Assembly (NCBI GenBank): GCA_001786805.1
Contig: MFTJ01000038.1
Coordinates: forward strand, 1 to 27,804
Origin: Candidatus Nomurabacteria bacterium RIFCSPHIGHO2_01_FULL_39_10
GTDB taxonomy: Bacteria > Patescibacteriota > Minisyncoccia > Phycocordibacterales > UBA9973
Direction of reading: 5' to 3'
DNA length: 27,804 nt
The notes below the pieces were generated by a model. It did no database searches. It saw nothing but the letters and a program-made list of their open reading frames with translations, and was not told the DNA's origin. The position numbers and the translations under genes were made by a program. Positions 6,792 to 15,567 of the stretch are shown in pieces; position 1 is the first letter of the stretch, and each line of letters begins with the position of its first letter.

Positions 6792-7939
6792 GACATACTA
6801 GAACAATAATATATTTAGCGGGTTTTATTTTTTCTCTGCCGATAGCTCTAATGGCTTATATAAATTCCAGCTTTATTTCTTCTTTTATTGATGAAAAATT
6901 AGTCGGAACAATCTACACTCTCGGATCAATAATTTCATTGCTTGCGCTTTTGATAGTTCCAAAGATATTTAGCAAGACAGGCGGCTATAAATTTCTACTG
7001 TGGGTAATAATTCTAGACAGCCTTGCAATCTTGTTGCTGGCCTTTTCCCAAAATGCATGGAGCGCTATTATTTTTTTTGTTTTTTGTTTTACTTTGAACA
7101 TCTTAGTTTACTTCTCGCTGGACGAAATTTTAAAAATATTTTCCAAAGATTCTTCAACTGGAAAAACACGAGGAAGCTATCTGGCATTTTGCAGTTTGGC
7201 TTGGGTGATAGCCCAGTTCTCGCTCGGCGCATTTTTGGGAGAATTTTCTTTCAGAATAATCTATTTGGTCAGCTTTGGACTAATGCTGTTATTTTTTGCC
7301 ATAGCCTTTTTGCGCCTGCAAAATATATCGGACCCGAAATACGACAAGATAAATATAAAAAAAAATATCGGCCAGTTTTTCAGAAACAAAAATCTATTCC
7401 GTTCCTTTGGCATAAGTTTTTTACTGCAGTTTTTCTACTCTTGGATGGTTATTTACACGCCGATATACTTATCCTTGCACTTGGGTTTTTCTTGGAGCCA
7501 AATCGGCATCATCTTCGCAATAATGCTTTTGCCTTTTGTCATTGTCCCCTTCCCGCTCGGAAAATACGCGGATAAAATCGGAGAAAGAAAGATATTAATG
7601 TCTGGATTCACCATAGCCTCACTAGCAACTTTATCTATTTTTTTTATTCAAACATCGGAAGTGTGGATTTGGGCTTTGGTGCTGTTCGCTACTCGCCTTG
7701 GCACCGCCAGCGTAGAAGTCGCAGCTGATGCTTACTTTTTCAAACACATCAAACCGGAAAATGAAGAATTCGTGGGAGTCTACCGCACCGCCTCCCCCTT
7801 TGCTTACATTTTGGGTCCTCTGTGCGCTTCAATAATTTTTATTTTTGTTCCGTCTTTTAACTTTATCTATCTTATCCTCGGCGCGCTTATGCTCTTTGGA
7901 GTTTATATTTCGGAAACCATAAGAAAAAATGACAACTAA
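6788..7939 (+). CDS. Major facilitator superfamily transporter
   Basis: The 383-residue protein is strongly hydrophobic with about 12 predicted TM helices. It has two halves separated by the basic loop around residues 192-210 (DPKYDKINIKKNIGQFFRNK). GKYADKIGERKIL (about residues 257-269) is a good match to the MFS cytoplasmic loop motif GxxaDrxGrr. The substrate is not predictable; drug or sugar efflux types have similar lengths. The start overlaps the RNase J stop in ATGA and the end overlaps the Nudix gene by 11 nt, so translation of the three genes is probably coupled. Confidence 0.87.
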   Translation: MRHTRTIIYLAGFIFSLPIALMAYINSSFISSFIDEKLVGTIYTLGSIISLLALLIVPKIFSKTGGYKFLLWVIILDSLAILLLAFSQNAWSAIIFFVFCFTLNILVYFSLDEILKIFSKDSSTGKTRGSYLAFCSLAWVIAQFSLGAFLGEFSFRIIYLVSFGLMLLFFAIAFLRLQNISDPKYDKINIKKNIGQFFRNKNLFRSFGISFLLQFFYSWMVIYTPIYLSLHLGFSWSQIGIIFAIMLLPFVIVPFPLGKYADKIGERKILMSGFTIASLATLSIFFIQTSEVWIWALVLFATRLGTASVEVAADAYFFKHIKPENEEFVGVYRTASPFAYILGPLCASIIFIFVPSFNFIYLILGALMLFGVYISETIRKNDN

Positions 7940-8444
7940 AAAGAAAAGCGTCGGGGTACAGCTCCTCGGCAAAAATATTTCGGGAGAACTCGTAGCGATA
8001 TTGCAAATTCGGAGTGCGTGGAATGCAGAAAAAAAATGTCTGGAGTCCTGGCCCGGCGGATGCCAGGTCACGGTTCACGGTAAATTGAAAGAGGGTGAAG
8101 ACTTTATGCAGGCTCTATGGCGAGAAATTTCGGAAGAACTTGGAACTGAAATTCTACCTGCTGTAAAAGTTCTGCGTTTGATTGAATTAATAAATAAAGA
8201 CAACCCGGAGCGGAAAATAATTACTTTCGGAGCAATTGCGAACGCAGAAATTTTAAAAATTTTATTAAATAAACCCAAAAATAAAACCTCGGGCGGATTC
8301 AAGATGATTAAGCAAAATGAAGTTGAAAAAATTGCGGACTTGCAAATATTCGACAAAAATTTCGGTGTAACAGATGAAAATATAATAGCCATGTTCCCCG
8401 ACGAAAAAGAAGCGGTGCGAATGGCTTTCGAGAAACTAAAATAG
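7929..8444 (+). CDS. Nudix hydrolase
   Basis: The 171-residue protein carries a complete Nudix box, from G51 through E57 to REISEELGT at 65-73 (pattern Gx5Ex7REUxEExGU), which binds Mg2+ and cleaves nucleoside diphosphate-linked compounds. WPGGCQVTVHGKL just before the box is the usual lead-in. The opening strand, VGVQLLGKNISGELVAILQIRS, fits the family's first beta sheet. Substrate is undetermined; IPP isomerase-like and (d)NTP-cleaning Nudix enzymes share this layout. It is last in the rnj-MFS-Nudix operon, and its stop lies one base from the stop of the convergent HtrA gene. Confidence 0.88.
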   Translation: MTTKKKSVGVQLLGKNISGELVAILQIRSAWNAEKKCLESWPGGCQVTVHGKLKEGEDFMQALWREISEELGTEILPAVKVLRLIELINKDNPERKIITFGAIANAEILKILLNKPKNKTSGGFKMIKQNEVEKIADLQIFDKNFGVTDENIIAMFPDEKEAVRMAFEKLK

Positions 8445-8445
8445 T

Positions 8446-9759
8446 TTAATTATCTTTCGCGACTTCCAAAGTAACCGGTAAAGTTTTTTCAACACCCTTG
8501 CTGAGAACTTTTAGTTTTATGATTTGGCCTACGCTTTTTCCCCGGATGACGGATGCCAGACTCGTGTCTTCATCTAGTTTAACTCCGTCAATTTGCAGAA
8601 TAATATCGTTTTCCACAATCCCCGCCTTGTCCGCCGGAGAACCAGGAATAACGGCAAGCTCATTTGTATTTGCCCCGGCTTTTATTAAAACGCCATAGTC
8701 TACCGTTAAATTATTTTTATCTTTCATTTCAGCGGTAACAGTCACATAGCGGATGCCTAGATACGGACGAATAATTTTACCAGTCGTTTTCACCGATTCA
8801 ATCGCCCCTTTTACGCTATTGATGGGCAAAGCAAAACCAATATTCTGGGACCCCTGCGCGATAGCCACATTCACGCCAATTACTTTTCCGGAAAGATCAA
8901 GGAGTGGTCCGCCGGAATTCCCCGGATTAATCGCCGCGTCTGTCTGAATGACATGGTCCAGAACTTCCGAGGTTCCGGAACCGCTGCTGGCAGTTATTGA
9001 ACGCGCCAGACCGGAAACAACTCCCACAGAAACAGTATTTCGGAATTCACCGAGCGCATTGCCTATGGCGATAACATTTTGCCCTATTTCCAATTTGTCG
9101 GAATTACCCAAAGAAAGGTAAGGAAACCCCGTCCCTTCAACTTTTATAATCGCAATATCTAAAACAGGATCACGAGCGATTACTTTGGCTGTATGCTTCT
9201 TTCCGTCATTTGTAAAAACAGTGTATTCAACGTCTTTTTGGTCAACTACATGCTTATTGGTCACAATCAGGCCGTCGCTCGAGACAAAAAATCCCGAACC
9301 GCCCCCAACTTGCTTTTTTTCTGTGCCGTTTTGGCGATATTGCGGAACATTAAAATAAAAACCGGGAAATAAATCGCCGAATGGATTTTGCTGTTGGTTA
9401 GGGTCAATATAAGTTTCATATTTAGGCACTTCTTTGGAAATAATTATGGAGACGACCGCCGGATTTGTTTTTTTGACCGCGTCAATCACGAAATGCTCCT
9501 GCGAAAAGATAGTTTCTTTTTCTAGAATTCTTTCTGTGACAGCTTTGGCGCCATCTTCATTTTTAAAATTTTTCTCTTGCTCCTTCCGCAAATATTCTTT
9601 AGCGAAATATCCGAAAATCTGCGCTCTGTTCTGCCAAGCCAGCCCAAATACGACTAAAAGTACGAGAACAGCCGACAGCAAGTTCGTCAAAAACGCAGCT
9701 AAAAAATCTTTGCTTCCAAAAACTTTTTTAATGAATTTTATTATATTTATTTCCTGCAT
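8446..9759 (-). CDS. htrA: HtrA/DegP-family trypsin-like serine protease with PDZ domain
   Basis: The protein (437 residues from ATG 9759) has one TM anchor at about 20-40, a helical linker, the trypsin-like domain, and a C-terminal PDZ domain (about 335-430). The catalytic triad is visible: His170 (TNKHVV), Asp201 (DPVLDIAII) and Ser282 (GNSGGPLL). HtrA proteases degrade or refold damaged exported proteins outside the membrane. ATG 9759 is chosen over ATGs at 9777 and 9768 because a TATAAT box at 9767-9772 overlaps those codons and lies 7 nt before 9759. It is downstream of the cytidylyltransferase gene but has its own promoter. Confidence 0.93.
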   Translation of the reverse strand: MQEINIIKFIKKVFGSKDFLAAFLTNLLSAVLVLLVVFGLAWQNRAQIFGYFAKEYLRKEQEKNFKNEDGAKAVTERILEKETIFSQEHFVIDAVKKTNPAVVSIIISKEVPKYETYIDPNQQQNPFGDLFPGFYFNVPQYRQNGTEKKQVGGGSGFFVSSDGLIVTNKHVVDQKDVEYTVFTNDGKKHTAKVIARDPVLDIAIIKVEGTGFPYLSLGNSDKLEIGQNVIAIGNALGEFRNTVSVGVVSGLARSITASSGSGTSEVLDHVIQTDAAINPGNSGGPLLDLSGKVIGVNVAIAQGSQNIGFALPINSVKGAIESVKTTGKIIRPYLGIRYVTVTAEMKDKNNLTVDYGVLIKAGANTNELAVIPGSPADKAGIVENDIILQIDGVKLDEDTSLASVIRGKSVGQIIKLKVLSKGVEKTLPVTLEVAKDN

Positions 9760-9766
9760 ATTACCC

Positions 9767-9794
9767 ATTATATTCATCTCTTTATTTTTAGCAA
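9767..9794 (-). promoter_or_regulatory. HtrA promoter, leaderless
   Basis: The minus strand shows TTGCTA, 16 nt, TATAAT, then 7 nt to the ATG at 9759. It overlaps the stop codon of the upstream cytidylyltransferase gene. Confidence 0.65.
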
Positions 9795-10205
9795 GTAGTT
9801 TTTAAAAATATTTTCTTTATAAGGTTTCAAGCGCACGATTTTTACCAAAATACCTTTATTTTTCAAGTCTTTTTTTAAGTTTTTCACATAGGCTTTTTGG
9901 TCATATCCGAGAGAAATAACGTCGGGATTTTCCTTTACGATATGCGGAATATGATTCTTGGTGCCGGAGAGCACCGCTTTATCGACCATTTTATATTTTT
10001 TAACCAAAGCTAATCTTTTTTTTTCATTTAGAGCCGGCAGCCGTCCTTTTATTTTTAAAACATTCTTGTCCCGCGCCACAGAGACGATTAAAAAAGATTT
10101 TTTGGAAATTTTTTTAGCCTGTTTGAAGAAATTAAGGTGCCCAAAATGTACTCCGTCAAAAGTTCCAAAGACCATTATTCTCGTTTGTTTATTTTTTTCT
10201 TTCAC
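9774..10205 (-). CDS. Cytidylyltransferase-like nucleotidyltransferase (GCT/FAD synthetase type)
   Basis: The protein has the nucleotidylyltransferase signature FGTFDGVHFGHLNFFKQA, whose HxGH binds the nucleotide triphosphate. It also has the RLALVKKYKMVDKAV region and ISLGYDQKAY, the place of the second nucleotide-contact motif. At 143 residues it is about the size of glycerol-3-phosphate cytidylyltransferase and lacks a riboflavin kinase domain. Possible products are CDP-glycerol, ADP-heptose-type sugars or FAD. The start is set at GTG 10205 because an extended TATAAT box ends 6 nt upstream; the longer ATG start at 10268 would put the promoter inside the gene and adds 21 residues ahead of the domain. 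Confidence 0.85.
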   Translation of the reverse strand: MKEKNKQTRIMVFGTFDGVHFGHLNFFKQAKKISKKSFLIVSVARDKNVLKIKGRLPALNEKKRLALVKKYKMVDKAVLSGTKNHIPHIVKENPDVISLGYDQKAYVKNLKKDLKNKGILVKIVRLKPYKENIFKNYLLKIKR

Positions 10206-10211
10206 GACCCC

Positions 10212-10220
10212 ATTATACCA
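10212..10220 (-). promoter_or_regulatory. Extended -10 promoter, leaderless GTG start of the cytidylyltransferase gene
   Basis: The minus strand reads TGG-TATAAT followed by 6 nt and GTG at 10205. This decides the start codon of the gene. Confidence 0.65.
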
Positions 10221-10299
10221 AAATTCTAAAGGTTTTTTAAGCGCATGTATTGACGCGTCTTGAATCATTTTTTATGATAATAATTTTTCGGATATTAAC

Positions 10300-10329
10300 T
10301 TGCTAAGTATCTCGCGCAAAGATTATAAT
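10300..10329 (+). promoter_or_regulatory. nrdAB promoter
   Basis: TTGCTA, 18 nt, TATAAT, then 8 nt to the ATG of nrdA. The message should be leaderless or nearly so. No NrdR-box pair is evident. Confidence 0.65.
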
Positions 10330-10337
10330 GGTACTCT

Positions 10338-12914
10338 ATGACATTAACCATAACAAAAAGAGACGGGACAAAAGTACCCTTCAATGCCGACAGAATAAAC
10401 AAATCCATCGAGAGAGCGTGTTATGGACTGAAAGACCCTATCAGTAAGGTTATCCAGATTGCCACCGAGACGCAACTCACTCTATATGACGGCATTACCA
10501 CCGAAGAAATGGATGCGGCGTGCATAAATGCCGCATTGCAGAACGCTCAGTACGGCATGGAGTTTGACAAAATAGCCACCCGTCTTCTCTTAAAAGGGAT
10601 TTACAAGAAAGTTATTGGCGACTATGACAATGACGAATCAAAAAGCATCTCTTCGGAGGAATTTGCGAGGTTGCACAGTTCTCACTTTAAACAATACATA
10701 CTGAATGCGGTTGAAAAAAAGCTTCTGGATAGCAGAATGGCAACTTCTTTTGACCTGGAAGAATTAGCAAAAAGCCTGAAAATAGAAAACGACGAGCTTT
10801 ACAAATACTCCGGTCTCTCCACGATGCAAAACCGCTATCTGATGAAAAATGAGAGACAAGCGCCACTGGAAACTCCGCAGTATTTTTGGATGAGAGTCGC
10901 TATGGGCATGTCTCTCAATGAAAAAAATCCCAATGTTTGGGCGAAAAAATTTTACGAAAAAATGTCCAAGCTGGAATATCTCTCGGCCGGCAGTTCCAAT
11001 ATCGGAGCCGGCACCCCGAATCCAAAACTTTCAAATTGCTACCTAATGGAAATACACGACGACATGGAACACATCGGCAAAACGGTTTCTGATGTCTTGC
11101 TTTTATCCAAAGCAACCGGCGGCATCGGACTTTCGGTTACCAAGCTCCGCGCCGAGGGTTCAGTTTTAAAATCAAATAACACCATTTCTTCCGGTCCTAT
11201 TCCTTTTATGCACATCATAGACTCCGCGGTGCGCGCAGTTCAGCGAGGCGGAAAGAAAAAGGGAGCGCTTTGCTTTTATATGGAAAATTGGCATTTAAAC
11301 TTTCAAGATTTTATAGATTTAAAGCAAAACAATGGCGATGATTATCGCCGGACTCGCACTGCAAACACCGCCGTATTCATCTCGGATGAATTTATGAAGC
11401 GCGTGTTGGAAGACGCGGACTGGTATCTTTTTGACCCCAATGAAGTCAAAGATTTGAACGAACTTTACGGTAAAGAATTTTCAAAGAGGTATAACGAATA
11501 CGTGGAGATGGCAAAAAAGGGAAAAATAAAGATGTACAATGTCATGCCAGCACGGGAACAATACAAAAATATCTTGATTTCGCTTGAAACCACTTCGCAT
11601 CCTTGGCTCACATGGAAAGACAGCATTAATCTCCGAGCGCTTAACAACAATACCGGCACTATTCATTGTTCAAACTTATGCACGGAAGTTACTCTGCCCA
11701 CCGACAAGGATAATATTGCTGTCTGTAATTTGGTTTCCATAAATTTAGCGCGGCACATAGTAAACGGACAAATAGATTGGCATAAATTGGAAGAGTCTGT
11801 CCGCCTTGCCACTCGCCAGCTTGATAACCTAGTTGACATCAATAGACTCCCGATACCGGAAGCCAAACGCGCTGACGAAGAAAATAGAGCAATCGGCTTG
11901 GGACTGATGGGATTTGCTGACTCAATTGAACAACTCGGGTATTCATATGAGGACACTGAAGCATATGATTTCGCCGACCAAGTTTTTGAATTTATTTCCT
12001 ACATGTCTATTGATGAGTCGGCAAATTTGGCATCCGAGAGAGGTTCATATCAAAATTTTGAAGGTTCCCTTTGGTCTAAAGGTCTTGTGCCGATTGATAC
12101 TTTAGAAAGACTTGAAGCTGACAGAGAGCGCGAACTAACAGTGAAAAAAGAACCCGCAAAACTGCTTCCGCTTCTTGATTGGGAGACTTTGCGCGGAAAA
12201 GTAAAAAAAGGAATACGAAATGCCACACTCCTAGCTATCGCTCCAAACGCAAACATCGGGCTGGTGGCAGGCACTTCCCCCGGCATTGACCCGAGGTTCA
12301 CCCAAATGTTTTCCAGAAATAAAATATCCGGCAAATATCTGGAAGTGAATCCAAACATGATGGAGGCTCTGCAGGCTGAAAACCTTTGGGACAAAACACG
12401 TGAAGCAATTCTGGAAAATCACGGCGATATTGAATCCATAGCGGAAATCCCGGACGCAATCAAAAGAATTTATAAAACTTCGTTTTCTGTCTCCCCTTAC
12501 GCTTATATAGAAGTGGCCGCCCGGGCTCAAAAGTGGGTTGATATGGGAATTTCTCGTAATATGTACCTAGACATCCGCGACATAAATGAAATTATGAATG
12601 TATACACTACCGCTTGGGATAAAGGTCTGAAAACAACGTATTACCTTCATATGAAACCGCGCCACAGCGCCGAGCAATCCACGACCGTTGTTAACAAATC
12701 GCAAGCACTAGGAAAAAGAGGTTTCGCCGCGCTAAGAGATAAAATTGGCGACAAAATTGCGCCAAAAGAAGTAACAACAGAAGCACCAGCAGAAGTAGTA
12801 ATCCCTGAACTATCTCCTATCAAAATGCAGGAACCAGTACCGGCAATTGTAACTCCGGAAGTAAATGTCGCCGAAGACCCGCAGGAAAAATTCTTGTGCG
12901 AGTCCTGCCAATAG
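10338..12914 (+). CDS. nrdA: Class I ribonucleotide reductase, large (alpha) subunit
   Basis: The enzyme reduces ribonucleotides to deoxyribonucleotides using a radical supplied by the beta subunit. The 858-residue protein starts with an ATP-cone (about 1-95) that senses ATP/dATP. The 10-stranded barrel follows with Cys234 (LSNCYL) and Cys463 (AVCNL) as the reducing pair, and Asn446, Cys448 (thiyl radical) and Glu450 in SNLCTEVTLP. The C-terminus ends FLCESCQ, so the CxxC pair that hands electrons from thioredoxin is present, at the end of a Pro/Glu-rich linker (about 800-850). It is about 100 residues longer than E. coli NrdA, mostly from this linker and an insertion near 365-400. nrdB follows after 21 nt. 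Confidence 0.96.
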   Translation: MTLTITKRDGTKVPFNADRINKSIERACYGLKDPISKVIQIATETQLTLYDGITTEEMDAACINAALQNAQYGMEFDKIATRLLLKGIYKKVIGDYDNDESKSISSEEFARLHSSHFKQYILNAVEKKLLDSRMATSFDLEELAKSLKIENDELYKYSGLSTMQNRYLMKNERQAPLETPQYFWMRVAMGMSLNEKNPNVWAKKFYEKMSKLEYLSAGSSNIGAGTPNPKLSNCYLMEIHDDMEHIGKTVSDVLLLSKATGGIGLSVTKLRAEGSVLKSNNTISSGPIPFMHIIDSAVRAVQRGGKKKGALCFYMENWHLNFQDFIDLKQNNGDDYRRTRTANTAVFISDEFMKRVLEDADWYLFDPNEVKDLNELYGKEFSKRYNEYVEMAKKGKIKMYNVMPAREQYKNILISLETTSHPWLTWKDSINLRALNNNTGTIHCSNLCTEVTLPTDKDNIAVCNLVSINLARHIVNGQIDWHKLEESVRLATRQLDNLVDINRLPIPEAKRADEENRAIGLGLMGFADSIEQLGYSYEDTEAYDFADQVFEFISYMSIDESANLASERGSYQNFEGSLWSKGLVPIDTLERLEADRERELTVKKEPAKLLPLLDWETLRGKVKKGIRNATLLAIAPNANIGLVAGTSPGIDPRFTQMFSRNKISGKYLEVNPNMMEALQAENLWDKTREAILENHGDIESIAEIPDAIKRIYKTSFSVSPYAYIEVAARAQKWVDMGISRNMYLDIRDINEIMNVYTTAWDKGLKTTYYLHMKPRHSAEQSTTVVNKSQALGKRGFAALRDKIGDKIAPKEVTTEAPAEVVIPELSPIKMQEPVPAIVTPEVNVAEDPQEKFLCESCQ

Positions 12915-12935
12915 TTAAAAAATAATTTATTATAT

Positions 12936-13997
12936 ATGATTTTAGGAAAAGCATCTCCGACCGACATGAACCTGCACCCCATGCACTATAAATGGGCATA
13001 TGACCTTTATAATCAGGCAGTCAGAAACAGCTGGTTCCCTCATGAAATACCCCTCGGCGAAGATTTGACGGACTGGAAAAACATGACTGAAGACGAGAAG
13101 CATGCGGTGGAATTTTTGATGGCATTTTTTAATCCTGCCGAACTTATCGTCAACCGCTCCCTTGCCTTGGGTGTCTACCCTTACCTAAAAAGCCCTGAAT
13201 GCCACTTGTACCTTGCCAAACAGATGTTTGAGGAGGCAAACCATTGCGTGTCTTTTGAGTACGTTCTGGAAACTTTTCCCTTGAACCGCAGCCGAGTTTA
13301 CAGCACTCATCTTGAAACGGAGTCTATGAAAAACAAGGAGGATTTCATAAATAAGTATCTCATCAGGATGACCGAAGATACCCTCAACATTGAAACTGCT
13401 GAAGGCAAGAAAGACTTTCTACGGAACCTAGTCGCCACCAATATAGTAATGGAAGGCACGTGGTTCTACTCCGGCTTTATGGTGGCGCTTTCCTTCCGCC
13501 AGAGAAATCAGCTGCGAAACTTGGGCTCAATGATTACCTGGGTTCTGCGCGATGAATCGCTCCACCTAAAATTCGGCATTCAGCTCATACATACCGTCCT
13601 GGAAGAAAATCCGGAACTTTTAACTGAAGAGTTTGCGGAAGAAATCAGGAAAATAATAATTGACGGAGTTAATCTGGAAGTAAATTACAATAAAGATATG
13701 TTTCCTAAGGGCATTTTGGGATTGAACGCAGACTATGTGAACCAATACGTGCAGTATGTGGCAGACCGCAGGCTGGAAGAGTTAGGCCTTGAGCCACATT
13801 TTAATGTCACCAACCCCGCCAAGTGGATGTCTACGGCAACTGATGTATTTGAATTGGTAAACTTCTTTGAACAGCAGAATACTTCCTACGAAGTTGACGC
13901 CCACGGGCATAAGAACGAGCCTGCCCGCAATGCTTCGCATAGCGATGCAGACGGGGAGAAAACTACATTAAAGACAGCGCCCAAGGAAGAGGAATAG
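12936..13997 (+). CDS. nrdB: Class I ribonucleotide reductase, small (beta) subunit, class Ic type
   Basis: The 353-residue R2 protein forms the metal and radical-storing partner of NrdA. The six expected metal ligands are Glu69, Glu100, His103, Glu173, Glu207 and His210 (in PAEL, FEEANH, VMEGTW and RDESLH). At the place of the radical Tyr (E. coli Tyr122) there is Phe107, and at the first Asp ligand (E. coli Asp84) there is Glu69. Both changes define class Ic enzymes, known from Chlamydia trachomatis, which use a Mn/Fe centre instead of a tyrosyl radical. Tyr318 fits the C-terminal tyrosine of the electron path. The last 30 residues are polar and disordered. The 3' end overlaps the convergent DoxX gene by 35 nt. 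Confidence 0.95.
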   Translation: MILGKASPTDMNLHPMHYKWAYDLYNQAVRNSWFPHEIPLGEDLTDWKNMTEDEKHAVEFLMAFFNPAELIVNRSLALGVYPYLKSPECHLYLAKQMFEEANHCVSFEYVLETFPLNRSRVYSTHLETESMKNKEDFINKYLIRMTEDTLNIETAEGKKDFLRNLVATNIVMEGTWFYSGFMVALSFRQRNQLRNLGSMITWVLRDESLHLKFGIQLIHTVLEENPELLTEEFAEEIRKIIIDGVNLEVNYNKDMFPKGILGLNADYVNQYVQYVADRRLEELGLEPHFNVTNPAKWMSTATDVFELVNFFEQQNTSYEVDAHGHKNEPARNASHSDADGEKTTLKTAPKEEE

Positions 13998-14358
13998 CTA
14001 GAAGCATCAGTATAGCTCCGAGTAAACCCAAATTTTTATGGAAATTTACCATCTCCCCCATTCTTGCCATCTGGTCAGTCACTTTCCAGTATTGATGCAT
14101 TATAAAAGTGGTGACAATTAGGAAAACTGAAAGCAGAAGTATGGAAAGTTCCACGTAAACTCCAAAAAGTATTCCCAAGCCTCCCAAAAACATCATCAGA
14201 CCGGTCAAAAGCACGGCTTCTTTCGCCATCGGTACGCTTTTAGACTGGGCATAACCCGAGAGCATGCCGAGATTCGTAAAGTGATTAAAACCGCTCATTA
14301 TAAAATAAACCCCCAGTAATATTCTTCCCAAAATAAACAAATATGCTACTGCTTCCAT
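13963..14358 (-). CDS. DoxX-family membrane protein
   Basis: The 131-residue protein has four hydrophobic helices and the DoxX opening GRILLGVYFIMSGFNHF; MGMVNFHKNL-like residues (EMVNFHKNLGLLGAILML) before the last helix also match. DoxX proteins are small integral membrane proteins often linked to redox or thiosulfate metabolism, with poorly known activity. A TATAAT at 14388-14393 gives a leader of about 20 nt, so unlike many neighbours it is not leaderless. It is the last gene of the leftward envelope block and overlaps nrdB tail to tail by 35 nt, which codes in both strands. Confidence 0.85.
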   Translation of the reverse strand: MEAVAYLFILGRILLGVYFIMSGFNHFTNLGMLSGYAQSKSVPMAKEAVLLTGLMMFLGGLGILFGVYVELSILLLSVFLIVTTFIMHQYWKVTDQMARMGEMVNFHKNLGLLGAILMLLAIPLPWALSLM

Positions 14359-14387
14359 AGTTTTACGAATTTAATTGTTAATAGTCT

Positions 14388-14393
14388 ATTATA
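14388..14393 (-). promoter_or_regulatory. Possible -10 box of the DoxX gene
   Basis: TATAAT on the minus strand ends 29 nt before the ATG at 14358, just past the stop of the cyclophilin gene. No clear -35 element is seen. Confidence 0.4.
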
Positions 14394-14395
14394 CC

Positions 14396-15013
14396 CTATT
14401 TCAAATCAATACTATTTATCACAATCGGGGTCTGCGGTCTGTCCGACGACGTGGTCGAAGTGTTTTCAATCTTTTTCACCACATCCATGCCGGAGGTAAC
14501 TTTTCCAAAAACAGTGTGCTTGGTATCCAAGAAATTGTTGTTCGTAGTATTGATAAAAAATTGGCTGCCGTTTGTGTTCGGACCGGCATTGGCCATGGAA
14601 ATAGTGCCGATGTCATTTTTGTTGGCAGGAGTTATCTCGTCCGAAAAGCTGTACCCTGGACCTCCTGTACCCCACAGTTCCGTTTTGGAATCATCTTTGG
14701 TTAGAGGATCTCCTCCCTGAATCATGAAGCCTTTTATAACTCGATGGAATTTGATTCCGTTGTAAAAACCTTCTTTGGCGAGTTTGGTAAAATTAGCCAC
14801 GGTATTCGGCGCTTGCGCTTCGAAAAATTCTATCTCAATTTTCCCCATATTTGTATTCAATGTTGCGTTCATAATTTTAGCTTCGGGTTCATTATTTATA
14901 TTAATAATAGTTTCTTCTTCTATGACTTCCTCTTTATCTTTATCGCCTTTTAAAAACCAGCCGCCTAAAACAATCAAAGCCAAAATAATAACGATACTTA
15001 CATATTTATTCAT
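14396..15013 (-). CDS. Membrane-anchored cyclophilin-type peptidyl-prolyl isomerase
   Basis: The 205-residue protein has an N-terminal TM anchor ([17 protein letters not shown]), an acidic spacer, and a cyclophilin domain from about residue 48. Hallmarks are [15 protein letters not shown] (89-103), with the catalytic Arg91, the [19 protein letters not shown] segment and [12 protein letters not shown]. It would catalyse proline isomerisation of proteins outside the cytoplasmic membrane. The upstream DsbB-like gene ends 5 nt before its start, and no separate promoter is obvious, so it probably belongs to the oxidative-folding operon. Confidence 0.92.
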   Translation of the reverse strand: MNKYVSIVIILALIVLGGWFLKGDKDKEEVIEEETIININNEPEAKIMNATLNTNMGKIEIEFFEAQAPNTVANFTKLAKEGFYNGIKFHRVIKGFMIQGGDPLTKDDSKTELWGTGGPGYSFSDEITPANKNDIGTISMANAGPNTNGSQFFINTTNNNFLDTKHTVFGKVTSGMDVVKKIENTSTTSSDRPQTPIVINSIDLK

Positions 15014-15018
15014 AAATT

Positions 15019-15564
15019 TTAATCTTCTTTTTTATAAAAATGCGCGACCAATACAACACTAATTAACGCAAGGAAAATAGTCAGGGCAAGCATTGGTATT
15101 GAAATATATCCGCCGAATTCCGAGACCAAATGCTGGTAGCAAGACACGCCGGAAGCGTCACACGGCAAATTTCCTGTATCGGCAAAATAATATATAAAAT
15201 TTTGGTAGACTGAAATAATAAAACCGACACAAAGCAAAGGAAGGGTATATTTCACCACTTTTCTGTCTTTATGCCAAATAGCCACTCCAAAAATAAAAAC
15301 TAGGGGAAACAAAAAGATTCTTTGATACCAGCAAAGATAGCACGGTAGAAAATTAATGATCTCCGAATAAACCAAGGAAAATAGCGATGCTCCGAGTGAA
15401 AGAATAAAACCTAAATTCAAATAATGTTTATCAATAAAACCCAAGAATTTATTCTCTTTCGGACGAAGAAAAAGCAGAAATAAAGCAGAAACAGCAAAAA
15501 TTTGCAGAATTATGGCGCCCAACCCGAGAAATATATTCAGATAATGTACTGTGACAGGATTCAT
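15019..15564 (-). CDS. DsbB-family disulfide bond formation protein
   Basis: The 181-residue protein has four to five TM helices. CYLC (Cys75-Cys78) lies after the second helix in [10 protein letters not shown], matching the quinone-facing CxxC and nearby Arg of DsbB/BdbC. A second pair, Cys135 and Cys142 ([13 protein letters not shown]), lies in the second external loop, where DsbB exchanges disulfides with its thioredoxin-like partner. The protein would reoxidise that partner and pass electrons to quinone. The partner is probably the thioredoxin-like gene 3 nt upstream; the cyclophilin gene lies 5 nt downstream. Confidence 0.9.
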   Translation of the reverse strand: MNPVTVHYLNIFLGLGAIILQIFAVSALFLLFLRPKENKFLGFIDKHYLNLGFILSLGASLFSLVYSEIINFLPCYLCWYQRIFLFPLVFIFGVAIWHKDRKVVKYTLPLLCVGFIISVYQNFIYYFADTGNLPCDASGVSCYQHLVSEFGGYISIPMLALTIFLALISVVLVAHFYKKED

Positions 15565-15567
15565 TTT

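Noticed and set aside
10206..10268. ATG 10268 as the start of the cytidylyltransferase
   Set aside because: An extended TATAAT lies inside that extension at the leaderless distance from GTG 10205, and the added residues do not match the family.
12050..12982. Several minus-strand open frames of 97-114 codons over nrdA and the nrdA-nrdB joint
   Set aside because: They are shadows of the ribonucleotide reductase genes with no independent start signals or domains.
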